Positions 6,947-16,629 of a DNA stretch of 38,691 nt are shown piece after piece. The position numbers and the translations under genes were made by a program. Each line of letters begins with the position of its first letter. The stretch's first letter is position 1. The notes under the pieces were generated by a model. That model saw nothing but the letters and a program-made list of their open reading frames with translations, was not told where the DNA came from and made no database searches. This DNA is from JAQXGO01 sp045592445 (GTDB taxonomy: Bacteria > Bacillota > Clostridia > UMGS1883 > UMGS1540). Location: the NCBI GenBank assembly GCA_045592445.1, contig JAZNUV010000016.1, positions 1 to 38,691 of the forward strand, written 5' to 3'.

Positions 6947-9775
6947 TCATGGCGATTTTTTCCATTCGCCGTACAAAATTTTCTGCAAAAACTGCCCCGT
7001 GTAGGACTCGGGTACCGCCGCCACCGCCTCAGGTGTCCCCTCGGCTACCAGCCTGCCGCCGCCGTCACCACCCTCGGGTCCCATATCCAAAATATAATCC
7101 GCCGTTTTGATAACGTCTAAATTATGCTCAATTACAATAACGGTATTGCCGCCTTCCACAAGCTTTGTAAGCATTTCGATAAGCCTGTGCACGTCCGCCA
7201 TATGCAGCCCCGTAGTCGGCTCATCGAGGATATATACGGTTTTGCCCGTGCTCCGTTTTGCAAGCTCCGTTGCAAGCTTTACGCGCTGCGCCTCGCCGCC
7301 CGATAAAAGCGTGGAAGGCTGCCCGATTTTAATATACCCAAGCCCCACGTCGTAAAGCGTTTGCAGCTTTCTCTTAATCTTCGGATGGTTTTCAAAGAAG
7401 GCAAGGCCCTCCTCCACCGTCATGTCCAGCACATCAAAAATATTTTTTCCCTTGTACGTTACTTCCAAGGTTTCGCGGCTGTACCGCTTGCCGTGGCAGA
7501 CCTCGCAAGGAACATACACATCGGGCAGAAAATGCATTTCAATCTTAATAATTCCGTCACCCGAGCAAGCCTCGCACCTGCCGCCCTTTACATTAAAGCT
7601 AAAGCGGCTTGCAGTATATCCGCGTGCCTTTGCCTCGTTTGATGTGGCAAAAACGTTTCGTATGTCCGTAAAAAGCCCCGTATACGTTGCAGGATTGGAG
7701 CGCGGCGTGCGCCCAATCGGCGATTGGTCAATTGCAATCACCTTGTCCACATGCTCAAGTCCCTCTATTTTCTTGTGTGCGCCCGCCACAACGTGCGCCC
7801 CGTTCTTTTCTGCCGCCAGTGCCTTATATAAAATCTCGTTTACCACCGAACTTTTGCCGCTGCCGGAAACACCCGTTACACACACAAAAAGTCCAAGCGG
7901 GAAGGAAATATCCGTATTTTTCAGGTTGTTTTGCGTGGCGCCGATAATTTTTATCGCACGCCCGTCCGGTCTGCGGCGCTCCGTCGGTACCGGTATCTGC
8001 TTTTTGCCCGAAAGATAGAGTCCCGTTTCCGAGTTCGGATTTTTTTGAATCTCCTCCACGGTGCCCTCTGCCACGACCTCGCCGCCGTGAATGCCCGCGC
8101 CGGGACCGATGTCAATAATATGGTCTGCCTCGTACATGGTTTCCTCGTCGTGCTCCACAACCAAAAGCGTGTTGCCCATGTCGCGCAGATTTTTAAGTGC
8201 CGCCAAAAGCTTTTTGTTATCTCTTTGATGAAGCCCGATACTCGGCTCATCCAAAATATATAAAACACCCATAAGCCCCGAACCGATTTGCGTGGCAAGC
8301 CGAATGCGCTGTGCTTCCCCGCCCGAAAGCGTACCCGCCGCACGCGAAAGCGTAAGGTAGGAAAGCCCTACATTTTGCAAAAAGCCGAGACGTGCATGGA
8401 TTTCTTTTAAAATTTGCCGCGCAATTGCCGTTTCCTTTTCCGTTAGCGTCAGCGCGTCAAAAAACTTTATAATCTCCGTAATTGATTGCCCCGTCAGCTC
8501 GTGAATGTTTTTGCCGCCCACCGTCACCGCCAAAATCTCGGGACGAAGCCGCGCACCGCGGCAAGCGGGACATTCGCTGTCCGACATGTGGCTTTCAATC
8601 TCCGTCTTTGCCCATTCGGACGTAGTTTCGCGGTATCTGCGCTCCAAATTGGGGATAATGCCCTCAAAAGTTGTTGTAAATTCACCGCTGCCGTAGCTGC
8701 GTGTATACTGAAAGTTTATTTTTTCATCGCCCGTGCCATATAAAACCTTTTCCAAAAATGCAGGCGGCAACTCCGCAACGGGTGTGTCGGGCGATACGCC
8801 GTAATGCGCGCAAAGTCCTTCAATATACATCCCCGCCATATCACCGCCGCCCCAGCCCGAAAGCGCGCCGCCGCGCAAGGATTTTTCAGGATGGCGCAAG
8901 ATAAGCGCAGGGTCAACCTTGTGCAGAAAACCAAGCCCGCCGCATTCCGCACACGCCCCGAAGGGACTGTTGAAGGAGAAGGAACGCGGACTCAGTTCCT
9001 CAATGTTAATGCCACATGTATGGCAGGCATAATTTTGGCTGAAAACATGCATTTCCCCATCCACTTCCAAGACCTGTGCGAGGCCATTGCCAAGAGAAAG
9101 TGCGGTTTCCAGGGAATCCGCCAGCCGTGCGTGCATGTCATGGCGCACAATCAGGCGGTCGACTACAATTTCAATGGTATGTCGAATCTTTTTATCAAGG
9201 CGAATCTCCTCGTCCAGTTCGTGCATCTCTCCATCTACACGCACACGGACATATCCGTTTTTCCTCGCCGTTTCAAAAACCTTTTGATGCTCGCCCTTTT
9301 TCGCACGGATAACGGGTGCTAAAAGCAAAATACGCGTCCCCTCCGCCATGGAAAGCACCGCCTCCACCATCTGGTCGATGGTCTGCCTTTTAATTTCCGC
9401 ACCGCATTTGGGGCAATGCGGCACCCCGATGCGTGCATATAAAAGACGCAGATAATCGTAAATTTCCGTCACCGTGCCCACAGTTGAACGCGGGTTTTTG
9501 CTTGTGGTCTTTTGGTCAATGGAGATTGCCGGCGAAAGCCCTTCGATATAGTCAACATCCGGCTTTTCCATCTGCCCCAAAAATTGACGGGCGTAGGCGG
9601 ATAAGCTCTCCACATACCGCCGTTGCCCCTCTGCATAAATTGTGTCAAAAGCAAGGGAGGTTTTTCCGCTGCCGGAAAGCCCCGTTAAAACCACCATCTT
9701 GTCACGCGGGATATCAATATTGATACCTTTTAAGTTGTTGGCACGCGCACCGCGTATAATAATTTTATCTTGCAT
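6947..9775 (-). CDS. uvrA: Excinuclease ABC subunit A
   Basis: UvrA is the damage-scanning ATPase of nucleotide excision repair and loads UvrB at lesions. At 942 residues it has the full normal length. It opens with IIIRGARANNLKGI and Walker A GLSGSGKTS. Zinc-module cysteines appear in CPKCG (about residue 120), CHTCG and CAECGG, followed by SGGEAQRIRLA with LDEPSIGLHQRD. The second half carries GVSGSGKSS, the insertion CEACSGDG with CEVCHGKRY, and SGGEAQRVKLA with LDEPTTGLH. uvrB and uvrC are not in the window. Its start at 9775 follows the comM-like gene by 35 nt. Confidence 0.97.
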   Translation of the reverse strand: MQDKIIIRGARANNLKGINIDIPRDKMVVLTGLSGSGKTSLAFDTIYAEGQRRYVESLSAYARQFLGQMEKPDVDYIEGLSPAISIDQKTTSKNPRSTVGTVTEIYDYLRLLYARIGVPHCPKCGAEIKRQTIDQMVEAVLSMAEGTRILLLAPVIRAKKGEHQKVFETARKNGYVRVRVDGEMHELDEEIRLDKKIRHTIEIVVDRLIVRHDMHARLADSLETALSLGNGLAQVLEVDGEMHVFSQNYACHTCGINIEELSPRSFSFNSPFGACAECGGLGFLHKVDPALILRHPEKSLRGGALSGWGGGDMAGMYIEGLCAHYGVSPDTPVAELPPAFLEKVLYGTGDEKINFQYTRSYGSGEFTTTFEGIIPNLERRYRETTSEWAKTEIESHMSDSECPACRGARLRPEILAVTVGGKNIHELTGQSITEIIKFFDALTLTEKETAIARQILKEIHARLGFLQNVGLSYLTLSRAAGTLSGGEAQRIRLATQIGSGLMGVLYILDEPSIGLHQRDNKKLLAALKNLRDMGNTLLVVEHDEETMYEADHIIDIGPGAGIHGGEVVAEGTVEEIQKNPNSETGLYLSGKKQIPVPTERRRPDGRAIKIIGATQNNLKNTDISFPLGLFVCVTGVSGSGKSSVVNEILYKALAAEKNGAHVVAGAHKKIEGLEHVDKVIAIDQSPIGRTPRSNPATYTGLFTDIRNVFATSNEAKARGYTASRFSFNVKGGRCEACSGDGIIKIEMHFLPDVYVPCEVCHGKRYSRETLEVTYKGKNIFDVLDMTVEEGLAFFENHPKIKRKLQTLYDVGLGYIKIGQPSTLLSGGEAQRVKLATELAKRSTGKTVYILDEPTTGLHMADVHRLIEMLTKLVEGGNTVIVIEHNLDVIKTADYILDMGPEGGDGGGRLVAEGTPEAVAAVPESYTGQFLQKILYGEWKKSP

Positions 9776-9810
9776 GGCAAACCTCTGTTTATCGGATTTT
9801 GCAAAAATTT

Positions 9811-11322
9811 CTATCTGTCTATATGATACCGCACCGCCTCCGCAATATGCATGCTCTCAATTTTTTCCGCGCCATCTAAGTCCGCAATGGTGCGGGCAAC
9901 CTTAATGGTGCGCGTGTAGGCACGCATACTGAGCTGCATGGCAGCAAAGGAGGCACTCATCATTTCTGCCGCGTCAGGCGTCATTTCGCAGTACGTTTCA
10001 ATCTCCTTCGCGCTAAGGCGTGCATTTTCAAAGAATTTTTCTTTTCCAACGCGTGCTTTCTGCCTTTCTCTTGCACGGATAACGCGCGCGCGAATGGTCG
10101 CAGAGGACTCTGCCTCTCGTTTTCCTATATCATCATATGTAACGGCCGATGCCTTGACCTGTAAATCAATTCTGTCAAGAAGCGGGCCGCTTATCTTGTT
10201 CATATATTGTTGTACACTGTGTGCACTGCAGCGGCACCGATGTGTCGGGTCGCCATAATAGCCGCAACGGCACGGATTCATTGCCGCCACCAGCATAAAT
10301 GCGCTCGGGTAGGTATAGCTTGCCGCCGCACGCGTTACCGTCACTACGCCATCCTCCATGGGCTGACGCAGCGCTTCTGTCACATCCCGCCGAAATTCGG
10401 GTAATTCATCCAAAAACAACACGCCCCCGTGCGCGAGCGAAATTTCGCCCGGACGCACCGTCTGCCCGCCGCCTATAAGGCCGACTGCCGACGCACTGTG
10501 ATGCGGTGTGCGAAACGGCCGTTTCGTAACAAGCGGCTCGTTTTCAGGCAGTTGCCCCGCAACGCTGTGCAGCTTGGTAACCTCAAGCGCCTCCGCCGCC
10601 GTCATGGGCGGTAAAATAGAAGGCATCCGCTGTGCGAGCATCGTTTTCCCTGCACCGGGCGGCCCGACAATTAGTAGGTTATGCCCGCCCGCCGCCGCAA
10701 TTTCAAGCGCACGCTTTACGTTCTCTTGCCCCTTTACGTCGGCAAAGTCAGGCGCATTTGAAAGGCCGTTTTGTAAAAGCGCATCCACATCTGTTTTGAC
10801 AGGGGTAAGGCGCGCCGCCCCTGACAAATGCTCCATCGCCTCATGCAGGTTTTTTGCGCCATATACCGTAATCCCCTCTGCCAGTGCCCCTTCTTTTGCG
10901 TTTTCCGCAGGGACGATTACACTTTGAAATCCATGTGCCGCCGCGCCTGCCACAAGTGGCAAAACACCTTGCACAGGGCGCAAATCACCCGCCAGGGACA
11001 GTTCGCCGATTAACGCACAGCCTTCTTCCTTTCCCTTTGCCTGCTCCGTGGCGTACAAAATCGCCGCAGCAATCGGCAAATCAAACGCAGGGCCCGCCTT
11101 TTTAAGGCTTGCAGGCGCCAGATTCACCGTAAAACGCCGCGATGGAAACTCGTAGCCGCAATTTTTTATTGCTGCACGCACGCGCTCCTTCGCTTCTTTT
11201 ACAGCCGCATCAGGCAGACCAACAATTTCAAATGCAGGCAAACCTGTCGAAACATCTGCCTCTACTGCAACGGGTCTGCCTTCCATGCCGTAAAGCCCGA
11301 CTGTGTCTATCTTCACAAACAT
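9811..11322 (-). CDS. comM: YifB/ComM-type Mg-chelatase-like AAA+ ATPase
   Basis: The 503-residue protein is of the YifB/ComM family. The N-terminal Lon-protease-like fold runs from about 1-170 (VEADVSTGLPAFEIVGLPDAAVKEAKERVRAA is distributed through it). The AAA+ module has Walker A GPPGAGKT (220-227), Walker B HGGVLFLDELPEF, and the C-terminal magnesium-chelatase C domain. A cysteine cluster, CRCGYYGDPTHRCRC, follows the sensor region. In naturally competent bacteria ComM is a helicase promoting branch migration during transformation; whether this species is competent is unknown, so the name is by homology. It sits between the DivIVA-like gene (23 nt) and uvrA (35 nt). Confidence 0.88.
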   Translation of the reverse strand: MFVKIDTVGLYGMEGRPVAVEADVSTGLPAFEIVGLPDAAVKEAKERVRAAIKNCGYEFPSRRFTVNLAPASLKKAGPAFDLPIAAAILYATEQAKGKEEGCALIGELSLAGDLRPVQGVLPLVAGAAAHGFQSVIVPAENAKEGALAEGITVYGAKNLHEAMEHLSGAARLTPVKTDVDALLQNGLSNAPDFADVKGQENVKRALEIAAAGGHNLLIVGPPGAGKTMLAQRMPSILPPMTAAEALEVTKLHSVAGQLPENEPLVTKRPFRTPHHSASAVGLIGGGQTVRPGEISLAHGGVLFLDELPEFRRDVTEALRQPMEDGVVTVTRAAASYTYPSAFMLVAAMNPCRCGYYGDPTHRCRCSAHSVQQYMNKISGPLLDRIDLQVKASAVTYDDIGKREAESSATIRARVIRARERQKARVGKEKFFENARLSAKEIETYCEMTPDAAEMMSASFAAMQLSMRAYTRTIKVARTIADLDGAEKIESMHIAEAVRYHIDR

Positions 11323-11345
11323 ATTTTTCCTTCTTTCGCGCCCTG

Positions 11346-11792
11346 TTATTCCTCGTCCTCGTCTATATCGCCCAAAATATCGCCGAGCGCTTCTTCATAT
11401 CGCCTTGCCGCCGCTGCAGCTGCAAGCCGAAGGGAATGAATTTCTTTCTTTGTGCGCGCCAACGCCGACTCAGTCTGTCTTGCCTCTGCCGCCTTTTCCG
11501 CCAAAAGCGCCTCTCCGTCCCGTGCCGCTTCGGCGCGAATGGCATCCGCTTCTTTTTGTGCAGAAATCACTGCGCGCGAAACCGAATCGCGCTCTGCCTC
11601 TAATTTTTGTACGTTCTCAAAAAGTTTGGCATTTTCCTTTACAAGCGATTCATTCTCACGGCGCATTGCCTCGGCATCTGCCCGCGCTGCAGAAACTTCT
11701 TTTTCATACTTTGCAACAACAGACGCAATATATGCCGTTACATCCTCTCTTTTATAGCCGCCTGGGCATTTTCGCAATGTAAGTTCTTCCAT
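11346..11792 (-). CDS. Small DivIVA/GpsB-like coiled-coil protein
   Basis: The 148-residue acidic protein begins with KCPGGYKREDVTAYI, which resembles the N-terminal lipid-binding motif of DivIVA/GpsB proteins (GYxxxEVDxFL). It continues as an almost uninterrupted coiled coil rich in Ala, Glu and Lys (about 25-130) and ends ILGDIDEDEE. No membrane segment or signal peptide is seen. DivIVA-family proteins mark poles or septa and recruit division or wall machinery; that role here is inference from a short motif and the coiled coil. A generic coiled-coil scaffold is the alternative. A GGAGG site precedes the ATG, gltX lies 19 nt upstream and comM 23 nt downstream. Confidence 0.6.
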   Translation of the reverse strand: MEELTLRKCPGGYKREDVTAYIASVVAKYEKEVSAARADAEAMRRENESLVKENAKLFENVQKLEAERDSVSRAVISAQKEADAIRAEAARDGEALLAEKAAEARQTESALARTKKEIHSLRLAAAAAARRYEEALGDILGDIDEDEE

Positions 11793-11811
11793 CCCTTTTC
11801 CTCCGTTCCAT

Positions 11812-13257
11812 TTACTTTAAAAGTGCAATCCCTGCCTCTATACGCTTTAAGGATTCTTCCTTCCCTAAAATAGCTGCAAGCTCAATGCCGCCGCCGGGCG
11901 TAAACGCCTTGCCCGAAAGTGCCGTGCGAAGCGGCCACAAAATAACGCCGTTTTTCACTTCCATTTTCGCCGCAAGCCCTAAAAGCACTTCATGCAAAGC
12001 ATCCTTTGTCCACTCCTCCTGCTCGGATAAAAGCGGCAAAATCGCTTCAAGCGAGGTCAGCGAATTTTCAAGATTTGTCTTCATCTTTTTGTGGCAGTAA
12101 AGTTCTTTGTCATACGTGGGTAACGCATCAATAAAATCAATCTGCTCCGGAATATCGGAAAGCTTTTCCGTGCGTTGTTGCAGAACCTGACTCAAAAGCG
12201 TAAGGTCTGCATCCGTATGAATACATTCTTTGTAGTAGGGCATCGCCTTTTCGTGGAACGCCTCGGGCGACAGTGCGCGAATGTACTCGCCGTTTAACCA
12301 GTTTAATTTATCCACGTCAAAAATCGCGGGCGATTTGCTGATGCCTTTCACGTCAAAAAGACGAATCATATCGTCAAGACTCATAATTTCCTTTGTGTCG
12401 CCGGGGCTCCAGCCTAAAAGGGCAATATAGTTTAAAACCGCCTCTTTCAGATATCCCTTTTCCACAAAATCTGCATAGGAAGCGTCCCCTTCGCGCTTAG
12501 AAAGCTTGCGATGCGCGTCCTTCATAATTGCCGAGCAGTGTATGTACTGCGGAATTTCCCAGCCAAACGCCTCGTATAAAAGATTGTATTTCGGCGTAGA
12601 GGAAAGATATTCACTGCCGCGTACTACATGCGTAATCTGCATAAGATGGTCGTCGATAACATTTGCAAAATTATAGGTGGGCATGCCGTCACTCTTTAAA
12701 AGAACGTTGTCATCCAGTGTTTCGTTCGGTGCAGACACCTTGCCGAACACCGCGTCCTCAAACGTTGTGACGCCTTCTTTCGGTATTTTCTGCCGAATCA
12801 CGTAAGGCTCGCCCGCCGCTATGCGTGCTTGAATCTCCTCTTTTGAAAGCGAGGCACAACGCCCGTCATACTTCGACGGAATTTTCAGCGCCTCCTGCTT
12901 TTGTCTTAATTCGTCAAGCCGCTCCTTTGTGCAGAAGCAGTAGTACGCGCCGCCGCGTTCCACCAGTTCCTCCGCGTACTTTTTATAAATACCCATGCGC
13001 TCACTCTGCACATAGGGGCCGTAGTCACCGCCGATGTCGGGTCCCTCATCATGCACAAGGCCCGTTTCCGCCATCGTTCGGAAAATAAGGTCCACTGCGC
13101 CGTCTACATAGCGTTCACGGTCCGTGTCCTCAATACGCAAAATGAAATCCCCGCCTTTGGATTTTGCCAAAAGGTAGGCATAAAGAGCCGTGCGCAGATT
13201 ACCGATGTGCATATATCCCGTCGGGCTTGGCGCAAAGCGCGTTCTTACTTTTGTCAT
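11812..13257 (-). CDS. gltX: Glutamyl-tRNA synthetase
   Basis: GltX charges tRNA-Glu (in bacteria with GatCAB often also tRNA-Gln). The 481-residue protein is of normal class I length. The N-terminus carries RFAPSPTGYMHIGNLRTALY, which includes the HIGH-type signature (HIGN 17-20). The KMSKS-type loop is KLSKREG near residue 253. The C-terminal helical anticodon-binding region includes ILWPLRTALSGKAFTPGG. No GatCAB gene is in the window. It follows nrdR by 15 nt and precedes the DivIVA-like gene by 19 nt. No T-box leader is present in that gap. Confidence 0.96.
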   Translation of the reverse strand: MTKVRTRFAPSPTGYMHIGNLRTALYAYLLAKSKGGDFILRIEDTDRERYVDGAVDLIFRTMAETGLVHDEGPDIGGDYGPYVQSERMGIYKKYAEELVERGGAYYCFCTKERLDELRQKQEALKIPSKYDGRCASLSKEEIQARIAAGEPYVIRQKIPKEGVTTFEDAVFGKVSAPNETLDDNVLLKSDGMPTYNFANVIDDHLMQITHVVRGSEYLSSTPKYNLLYEAFGWEIPQYIHCSAIMKDAHRKLSKREGDASYADFVEKGYLKEAVLNYIALLGWSPGDTKEIMSLDDMIRLFDVKGISKSPAIFDVDKLNWLNGEYIRALSPEAFHEKAMPYYKECIHTDADLTLLSQVLQQRTEKLSDIPEQIDFIDALPTYDKELYCHKKMKTNLENSLTSLEAILPLLSEQEEWTKDALHEVLLGLAAKMEVKNGVILWPLRTALSGKAFTPGGGIELAAILGKEESLKRIEAGIALLK

Positions 13258-13272
13258 GTTTTCAAGTCCTTT

Positions 13273-13728
13273 CTATTTTTCCGTCAAAAGCTTGCGAAGC
13301 TCCTGCATAAATGTATTGATGTCCTTAAATTGGCGATACACAGACGCAAAGCGGACATACGCCACCTCGTCAATGTTTTTTAGCTGTTCCATAACAAGCT
13401 CGCCGATTTTGGAGGACGTAACCTCCCTGTCGAGAGAATTTTGAATGATATTTTCAATCATATATGTCATGTTTTCCATCACCTCAAAGGGGACGGGGCG
13501 TTTTTCACACGCCTTTACAATACCGCGCAAAAGTTTTTCTCTGTCAAACGGCTCGCGGCATTTGTCTTTTTTTATGACCATGATGGGCACGCCCTCCACC
13601 TTCTCATAGGTGGTAAAGCGTTTTTGACATCCGAGGCATTGCCGCCTTCTCCGTATGGCGGTATCATCCTCCGTCGGTCTTGAGTCCAAAACTTTACTGT
13701 CCAAAGCGTCACAGTAGGGACATTTCAA
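13273..13728 (-). CDS. nrdR: Transcriptional repressor NrdR (TTG start)
   Basis: NrdR represses ribonucleotide reductase genes in response to bound ATP/dATP. The 151-residue protein has the zinc ribbon Cys3, Cys6, Cys31 and Cys34 (CPYC and CLGC), followed by RRRQCLGCQKRFTTYE and an ATP-cone domain at about 49-139 (VIKKDKCREPFDREKL, RPV). Length and motifs match exactly. The start is a TTG, giving M-K-C-P-Y-C, the standard family N-terminus; the only nearby ATG is out of frame. A strong GGAGGGG ribosome site lies just upstream (13734-13740). No ribonucleotide reductase gene is in this window, so its targets are elsewhere. Confidence 0.95.
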   Translation of the reverse strand: MKCPYCDALDSKVLDSRPTEDDTAIRRRRQCLGCQKRFTTYEKVEGVPIMVIKKDKCREPFDREKLLRGIVKACEKRPVPFEVMENMTYMIENIIQNSLDREVTSSKIGELVMEQLKNIDEVAYVRFASVYRQFKDINTFMQELRKLLTEK

Positions 13729-13740
13729 GAAAACCCCTCC

Positions 13741-14163
13741 TTATTGATCCAGCTTATCAATCCGTGTTTTGTGTCTGCCGCCCTCAAATTCGGCGTCAAG
13801 CCACGCATCCACGCACTCTGCCGCCAAAACCTCACCCGTTACTCTGCCGCCAAAGCAGAGAATGTTGGCGTTATTATGCTGTTTTGTAAGGCGTGCCGAG
13901 CAAGGCTCCGAAACCAGCGCCGCCCGAATGCCCTCGTGGCGGTTTGCGGCAATCGAAATACCGATACCCGTGCCGCAACACAAAATACCCTTTTCGCATC
14001 TTCCCTCTACGATTTCGCAAACGGCTTTCGCCGCAATATCAGGATAATCGCAGCTTTCGCCGTTACAACCGATGTCCTTATATTCGATGCCCCTTGCCTC
14101 CAAATGTTTTTTCAAAAATTCCTTCAATGTGTAACCGCCGTGGTCACTGCCTATCACGAACAT
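13741..14163 (-). CDS. rpiB: Ribose-5-phosphate isomerase B
   Basis: RpiB interconverts ribose-5-phosphate and ribulose-5-phosphate in the non-oxidative pentose phosphate pathway. The 140-residue protein opens with FVIGSDHGGYTLK, has the active-site segment LCCGTGIGISIAANR (catalytic-position Cys63) and the HNNANIL segment with the conserved asparagines. The C-terminal EGGRHKTRIDKLD is also typical. The length matches the family (about 140-150). Its ATG overlaps the tsaB end by 10 bp, suggesting translational coupling, and nrdR follows 12 nt downstream. A related LacA/LacB galactose-6-phosphate isomerase is possible but less likely without lac genes nearby. Confidence 0.93.
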   Translation of the reverse strand: MFVIGSDHGGYTLKEFLKKHLEARGIEYKDIGCNGESCDYPDIAAKAVCEIVEGRCEKGILCCGTGIGISIAANRHEGIRAALVSEPCSARLTKQHNNANILCFGGRVTGEVLAAECVDAWLDAEFEGGRHKTRIDKLDQ

Positions 14164-14855
14164 GTTTTATCCTCCTTCAAATGTTTTTCATTCCATTCGC
14201 GTTCCGCCTGCGCAAGCCTTAAATATATCGGCGCCGCATCATGTACGGATACTGCTTTTGTATAATGAGCCGCCATCCCGACGCCGAATGCGCGGTGATG
14301 GCAAAGCGGGGAAGGCACAAACTGCGCTCTGTTCCCCATTTTTTCTAAAATGGTTGCCCGATGTACGGGTACACCATCTCCCACAAAAATAGCTGTGTCC
14401 AATTCCTCCAAAAGTTTGGCAAGCGGTATGGCGCGCATCGGTACAACCTCCGTCGGCACGCCGCCTTGTATCTGATAGGTCGCGGTGTAAACTTCTCCGC
14501 GCCGCGCATCCATAATGGGTACTACCTGTTGCCCCTCCGCACCCGCCGCGTGAAACGCAAGCGCAAAAAGTGATGATACGGGCGCTATTTTTTTGTCCGC
14601 GCCGAGCGCAAGGCCCTTCGCCGTACCGAGACCGATGCGAATGCCCGTAAAAGAACCGGGGCCCGCGTCCACGGCAATTACATCCATCTCAAGAAGCGTT
14701 TTTCCTGCTTTGGAAAGCACCGCATCCACCTCACGCATCAAAGTACATGAGTGCGTAAGTCCATTATTCAAAAAGGATTCCGCCAAAAGTTCTCCGTCGC
14801 AAAACACTGCGGCGCCCGCGGCCTTTGCCGCGCTTTCAATCGCCAAAATATTCAA
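14154..14855 (-). CDS. tsaB: tRNA t6A synthesis protein TsaB (probable TTG start)
   Basis: TsaB is the inactive ASKHA partner of TsaD in the complex that makes N6-threonylcarbamoyladenosine at A37 of ANN-decoding tRNAs. The 233-residue product has NILAIESAAKAAGAAV at the start, GLTHSCTLM, the signature DAGPGSFTGIRIGLGTAKGLAL near residues 62-81, and MDARRGEVYTA. I chose TTG 14855: the family begins M-x-ILAID, and AAAGGA (14865-14870) lies 9 nt upstream, just after the walK stop. An in-frame ATG at 14879 would overlap walK and add eight residues not seen in the family. The partners tsaD, tsaE and rimI are not adjacent, unlike in many Firmicutes. Confidence 0.88.
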   Translation of the reverse strand: MNILAIESAAKAAGAAVFCDGELLAESFLNNGLTHSCTLMREVDAVLSKAGKTLLEMDVIAVDAGPGSFTGIRIGLGTAKGLALGADKKIAPVSSLFALAFHAAGAEGQQVVPIMDARRGEVYTATYQIQGGVPTEVVPMRAIPLAKLLEELDTAIFVGDGVPVHRATILEKMGNRAQFVPSPLCHHRAFGVGMAAHYTKAVSVHDAAPIYLRLAQAEREWNEKHLKEDKTCS

Positions 14856-14868
14856 TGTATCAAGTCCT

Positions 14869-16629
14869 TTAATTTCCATATATGGGCAATATAATCCGCA
14901 CCCTGGTGCCTTTCCCCTTTTCACTTTGTATCAAAATGCGGCCGCCGTGCGCCTCTACGATTTCTCTGGCAATGGCAAGTCCAAGTCCCGTGCCGCCCAT
15001 TTTTCGACTGCGTGCCTTATCCACGCGATAAAACCGTTCAAAAATCCGTGGCAAATCCGCCTCGGGGATGCCAATGCCCGTATCGGTTACGCACACCTCG
15101 GCTTCCGATACGTTGGCGCTGCATCTGACCTCAATGTGCCCGTGCGCAGGCGTATATTTAATTGCGTTGGAAACAATGTTTACCAAAACCTGCTCCACAC
15201 GGTCACGGTCACCGTTTACAGGCGGCAGGTCGGGCGCATCGTTTATAAAAGAAAGCGTCTGCCCATGTTTTTCCGCCTCGATTAAAAGGCGGCGTATAAC
15301 GTCCTCCGTAAGCTTTGGCAGGGGGAAGGGCCTTTTTTGCAGATTGTGTCCGTAGTCAAACTGCGAAAGCGCCAAAAGGTCTCGCACGATGCGTGCCATC
15401 CTGTCCGCCTCGCTATTGATAACGCCCAAAAAGTTTTGCTCCATAGAGTCCTTTTCCGTCGTCCCCAAAAGCGTTTCGGCGTAGCTTTTAATGTTTGTAA
15501 GCGGCGTTCTGAGCTCGTGCGATACATTGGCAACAAATTCGCGGCGTGATTTTTCCATGCGTTCTTGTTCCGTAATATCCTGCAAAACCGCCACAATGCC
15601 CTCCGCCGTACCCTTTCGCGGCGTTAAAAGCGCAAAATACGCCCTCAGATGCTTCTCGCCAATGTTGATGGTCTTTTCCACCGTTTTGTCCTGGTCCAAA
15701 TATAAAAGTGCATTGATTGTGATACCCGCCTCAAGGCGCGTAAACAACGTATCAAACGGCTCGCCCTCCTCGCCGAGCGACAGCATCTCGCGTGCGGCAG
15801 GGTTTATGTGCATGACGCTTCCGTCACGGTAAAACGCCATGACGCCATCCGTCATGTACGCCAATATAGTTTCTACCTTCGTCTTTTCCGTCACAATATC
15901 GTCTAAGGAACGCTTTAGGTCTGCAGCCATCGCATTAAAAGAACCCGTAAGCTGCCCGATTTCATCGGCGCCGCCCGTCGTTGTCATTTTATTGTCAAAA
16001 TCACCCGCGGCAATCTTCTCAGCCCGCTTTTTCAAGGTTATAATGGGTGCGATAATGGTGCGGGACATCATAAGTCCCAGCAAAACAGAAAGCGCAATTC
16101 CCAGAAGGAGACCCCACGCAATAATCGAAAAAACGTTTTCCATAATGCCGTAAAGCTCATCTTTTGTATCACTGATGTACAGAACATAGCCGTTCCCACT
16201 CTCAGCATTTATCGGGAAGGCGTAGTCCATAACCTCGCCGCGTCTGTCCAGCAGATTCCCTGTTTCGCCGCCCATCGCCGTCAAAACGTTCTGCGTGGCT
16301 ATAACCCCCGTTTTCCCGTCGGGCGCGTACAGAACACTGCCTGTTCGGCTGTTTAGAATATAATAATTGCGGTACGAATCGATTCCGATTCTGCCGACGT
16401 GTGCATCCAGTATGGTGCGTAGGCTCTCAATCGGATTTTCCGAACTTATGGCCCCGCGAAGCTGACTGATAAAGCCTTCCGTAAACACAATTTCTTCCAT
16501 CTGCATACGAAATTCATCGTGGTAATATCCGCTTATACGGTCAAGCAAAAATGTACCCACCACCACCATAACGGAAACAACAAGCAGAATAAAAACTGTC
16601 AGTATTTTCCACTGAATACTTTTAAACAT
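14869..16629 (-). CDS. walK: Sensor histidine kinase WalK (VicK/YycG)
   Basis: This is the membrane kinase of the essential WalKR system that monitors wall synthesis. The 586-residue protein has TM1 (about 8-30), an extracytoplasmic sensor domain (about 31-165), TM2 (about 166-190), HAMP (190-243), a PAS domain (about 250-350), HisKA with the phosphoacceptor His371 in FVANVSHELRTPL, and a C-terminal HATPase domain (N-box LVNIVSNAIKYTP, DTGIGIP, GTGLGLAIA). This is the WalK architecture. Its ATG shares one base with the walR stop. The accessory genes walH and walI, which follow walK in Bacilli, are absent; tsaB follows instead. PhoR-type kinases share the layout, but the very WalR-like partner favours WalK. 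Confidence 0.88.
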   Translation of the reverse strand: MFKSIQWKILTVFILLVVSVMVVVGTFLLDRISGYYHDEFRMQMEEIVFTEGFISQLRGAISSENPIESLRTILDAHVGRIGIDSYRNYYILNSRTGSVLYAPDGKTGVIATQNVLTAMGGETGNLLDRRGEVMDYAFPINAESGNGYVLYISDTKDELYGIMENVFSIIAWGLLLGIALSVLLGLMMSRTIIAPIITLKKRAEKIAAGDFDNKMTTTGGADEIGQLTGSFNAMAADLKRSLDDIVTEKTKVETILAYMTDGVMAFYRDGSVMHINPAAREMLSLGEEGEPFDTLFTRLEAGITINALLYLDQDKTVEKTINIGEKHLRAYFALLTPRKGTAEGIVAVLQDITEQERMEKSRREFVANVSHELRTPLTNIKSYAETLLGTTEKDSMEQNFLGVINSEADRMARIVRDLLALSQFDYGHNLQKRPFPLPKLTEDVIRRLLIEAEKHGQTLSFINDAPDLPPVNGDRDRVEQVLVNIVSNAIKYTPAHGHIEVRCSANVSEAEVCVTDTGIGIPEADLPRIFERFYRVDKARSRKMGGTGLGLAIAREIVEAHGGRILIQSEKGKGTRVRIILPIYGN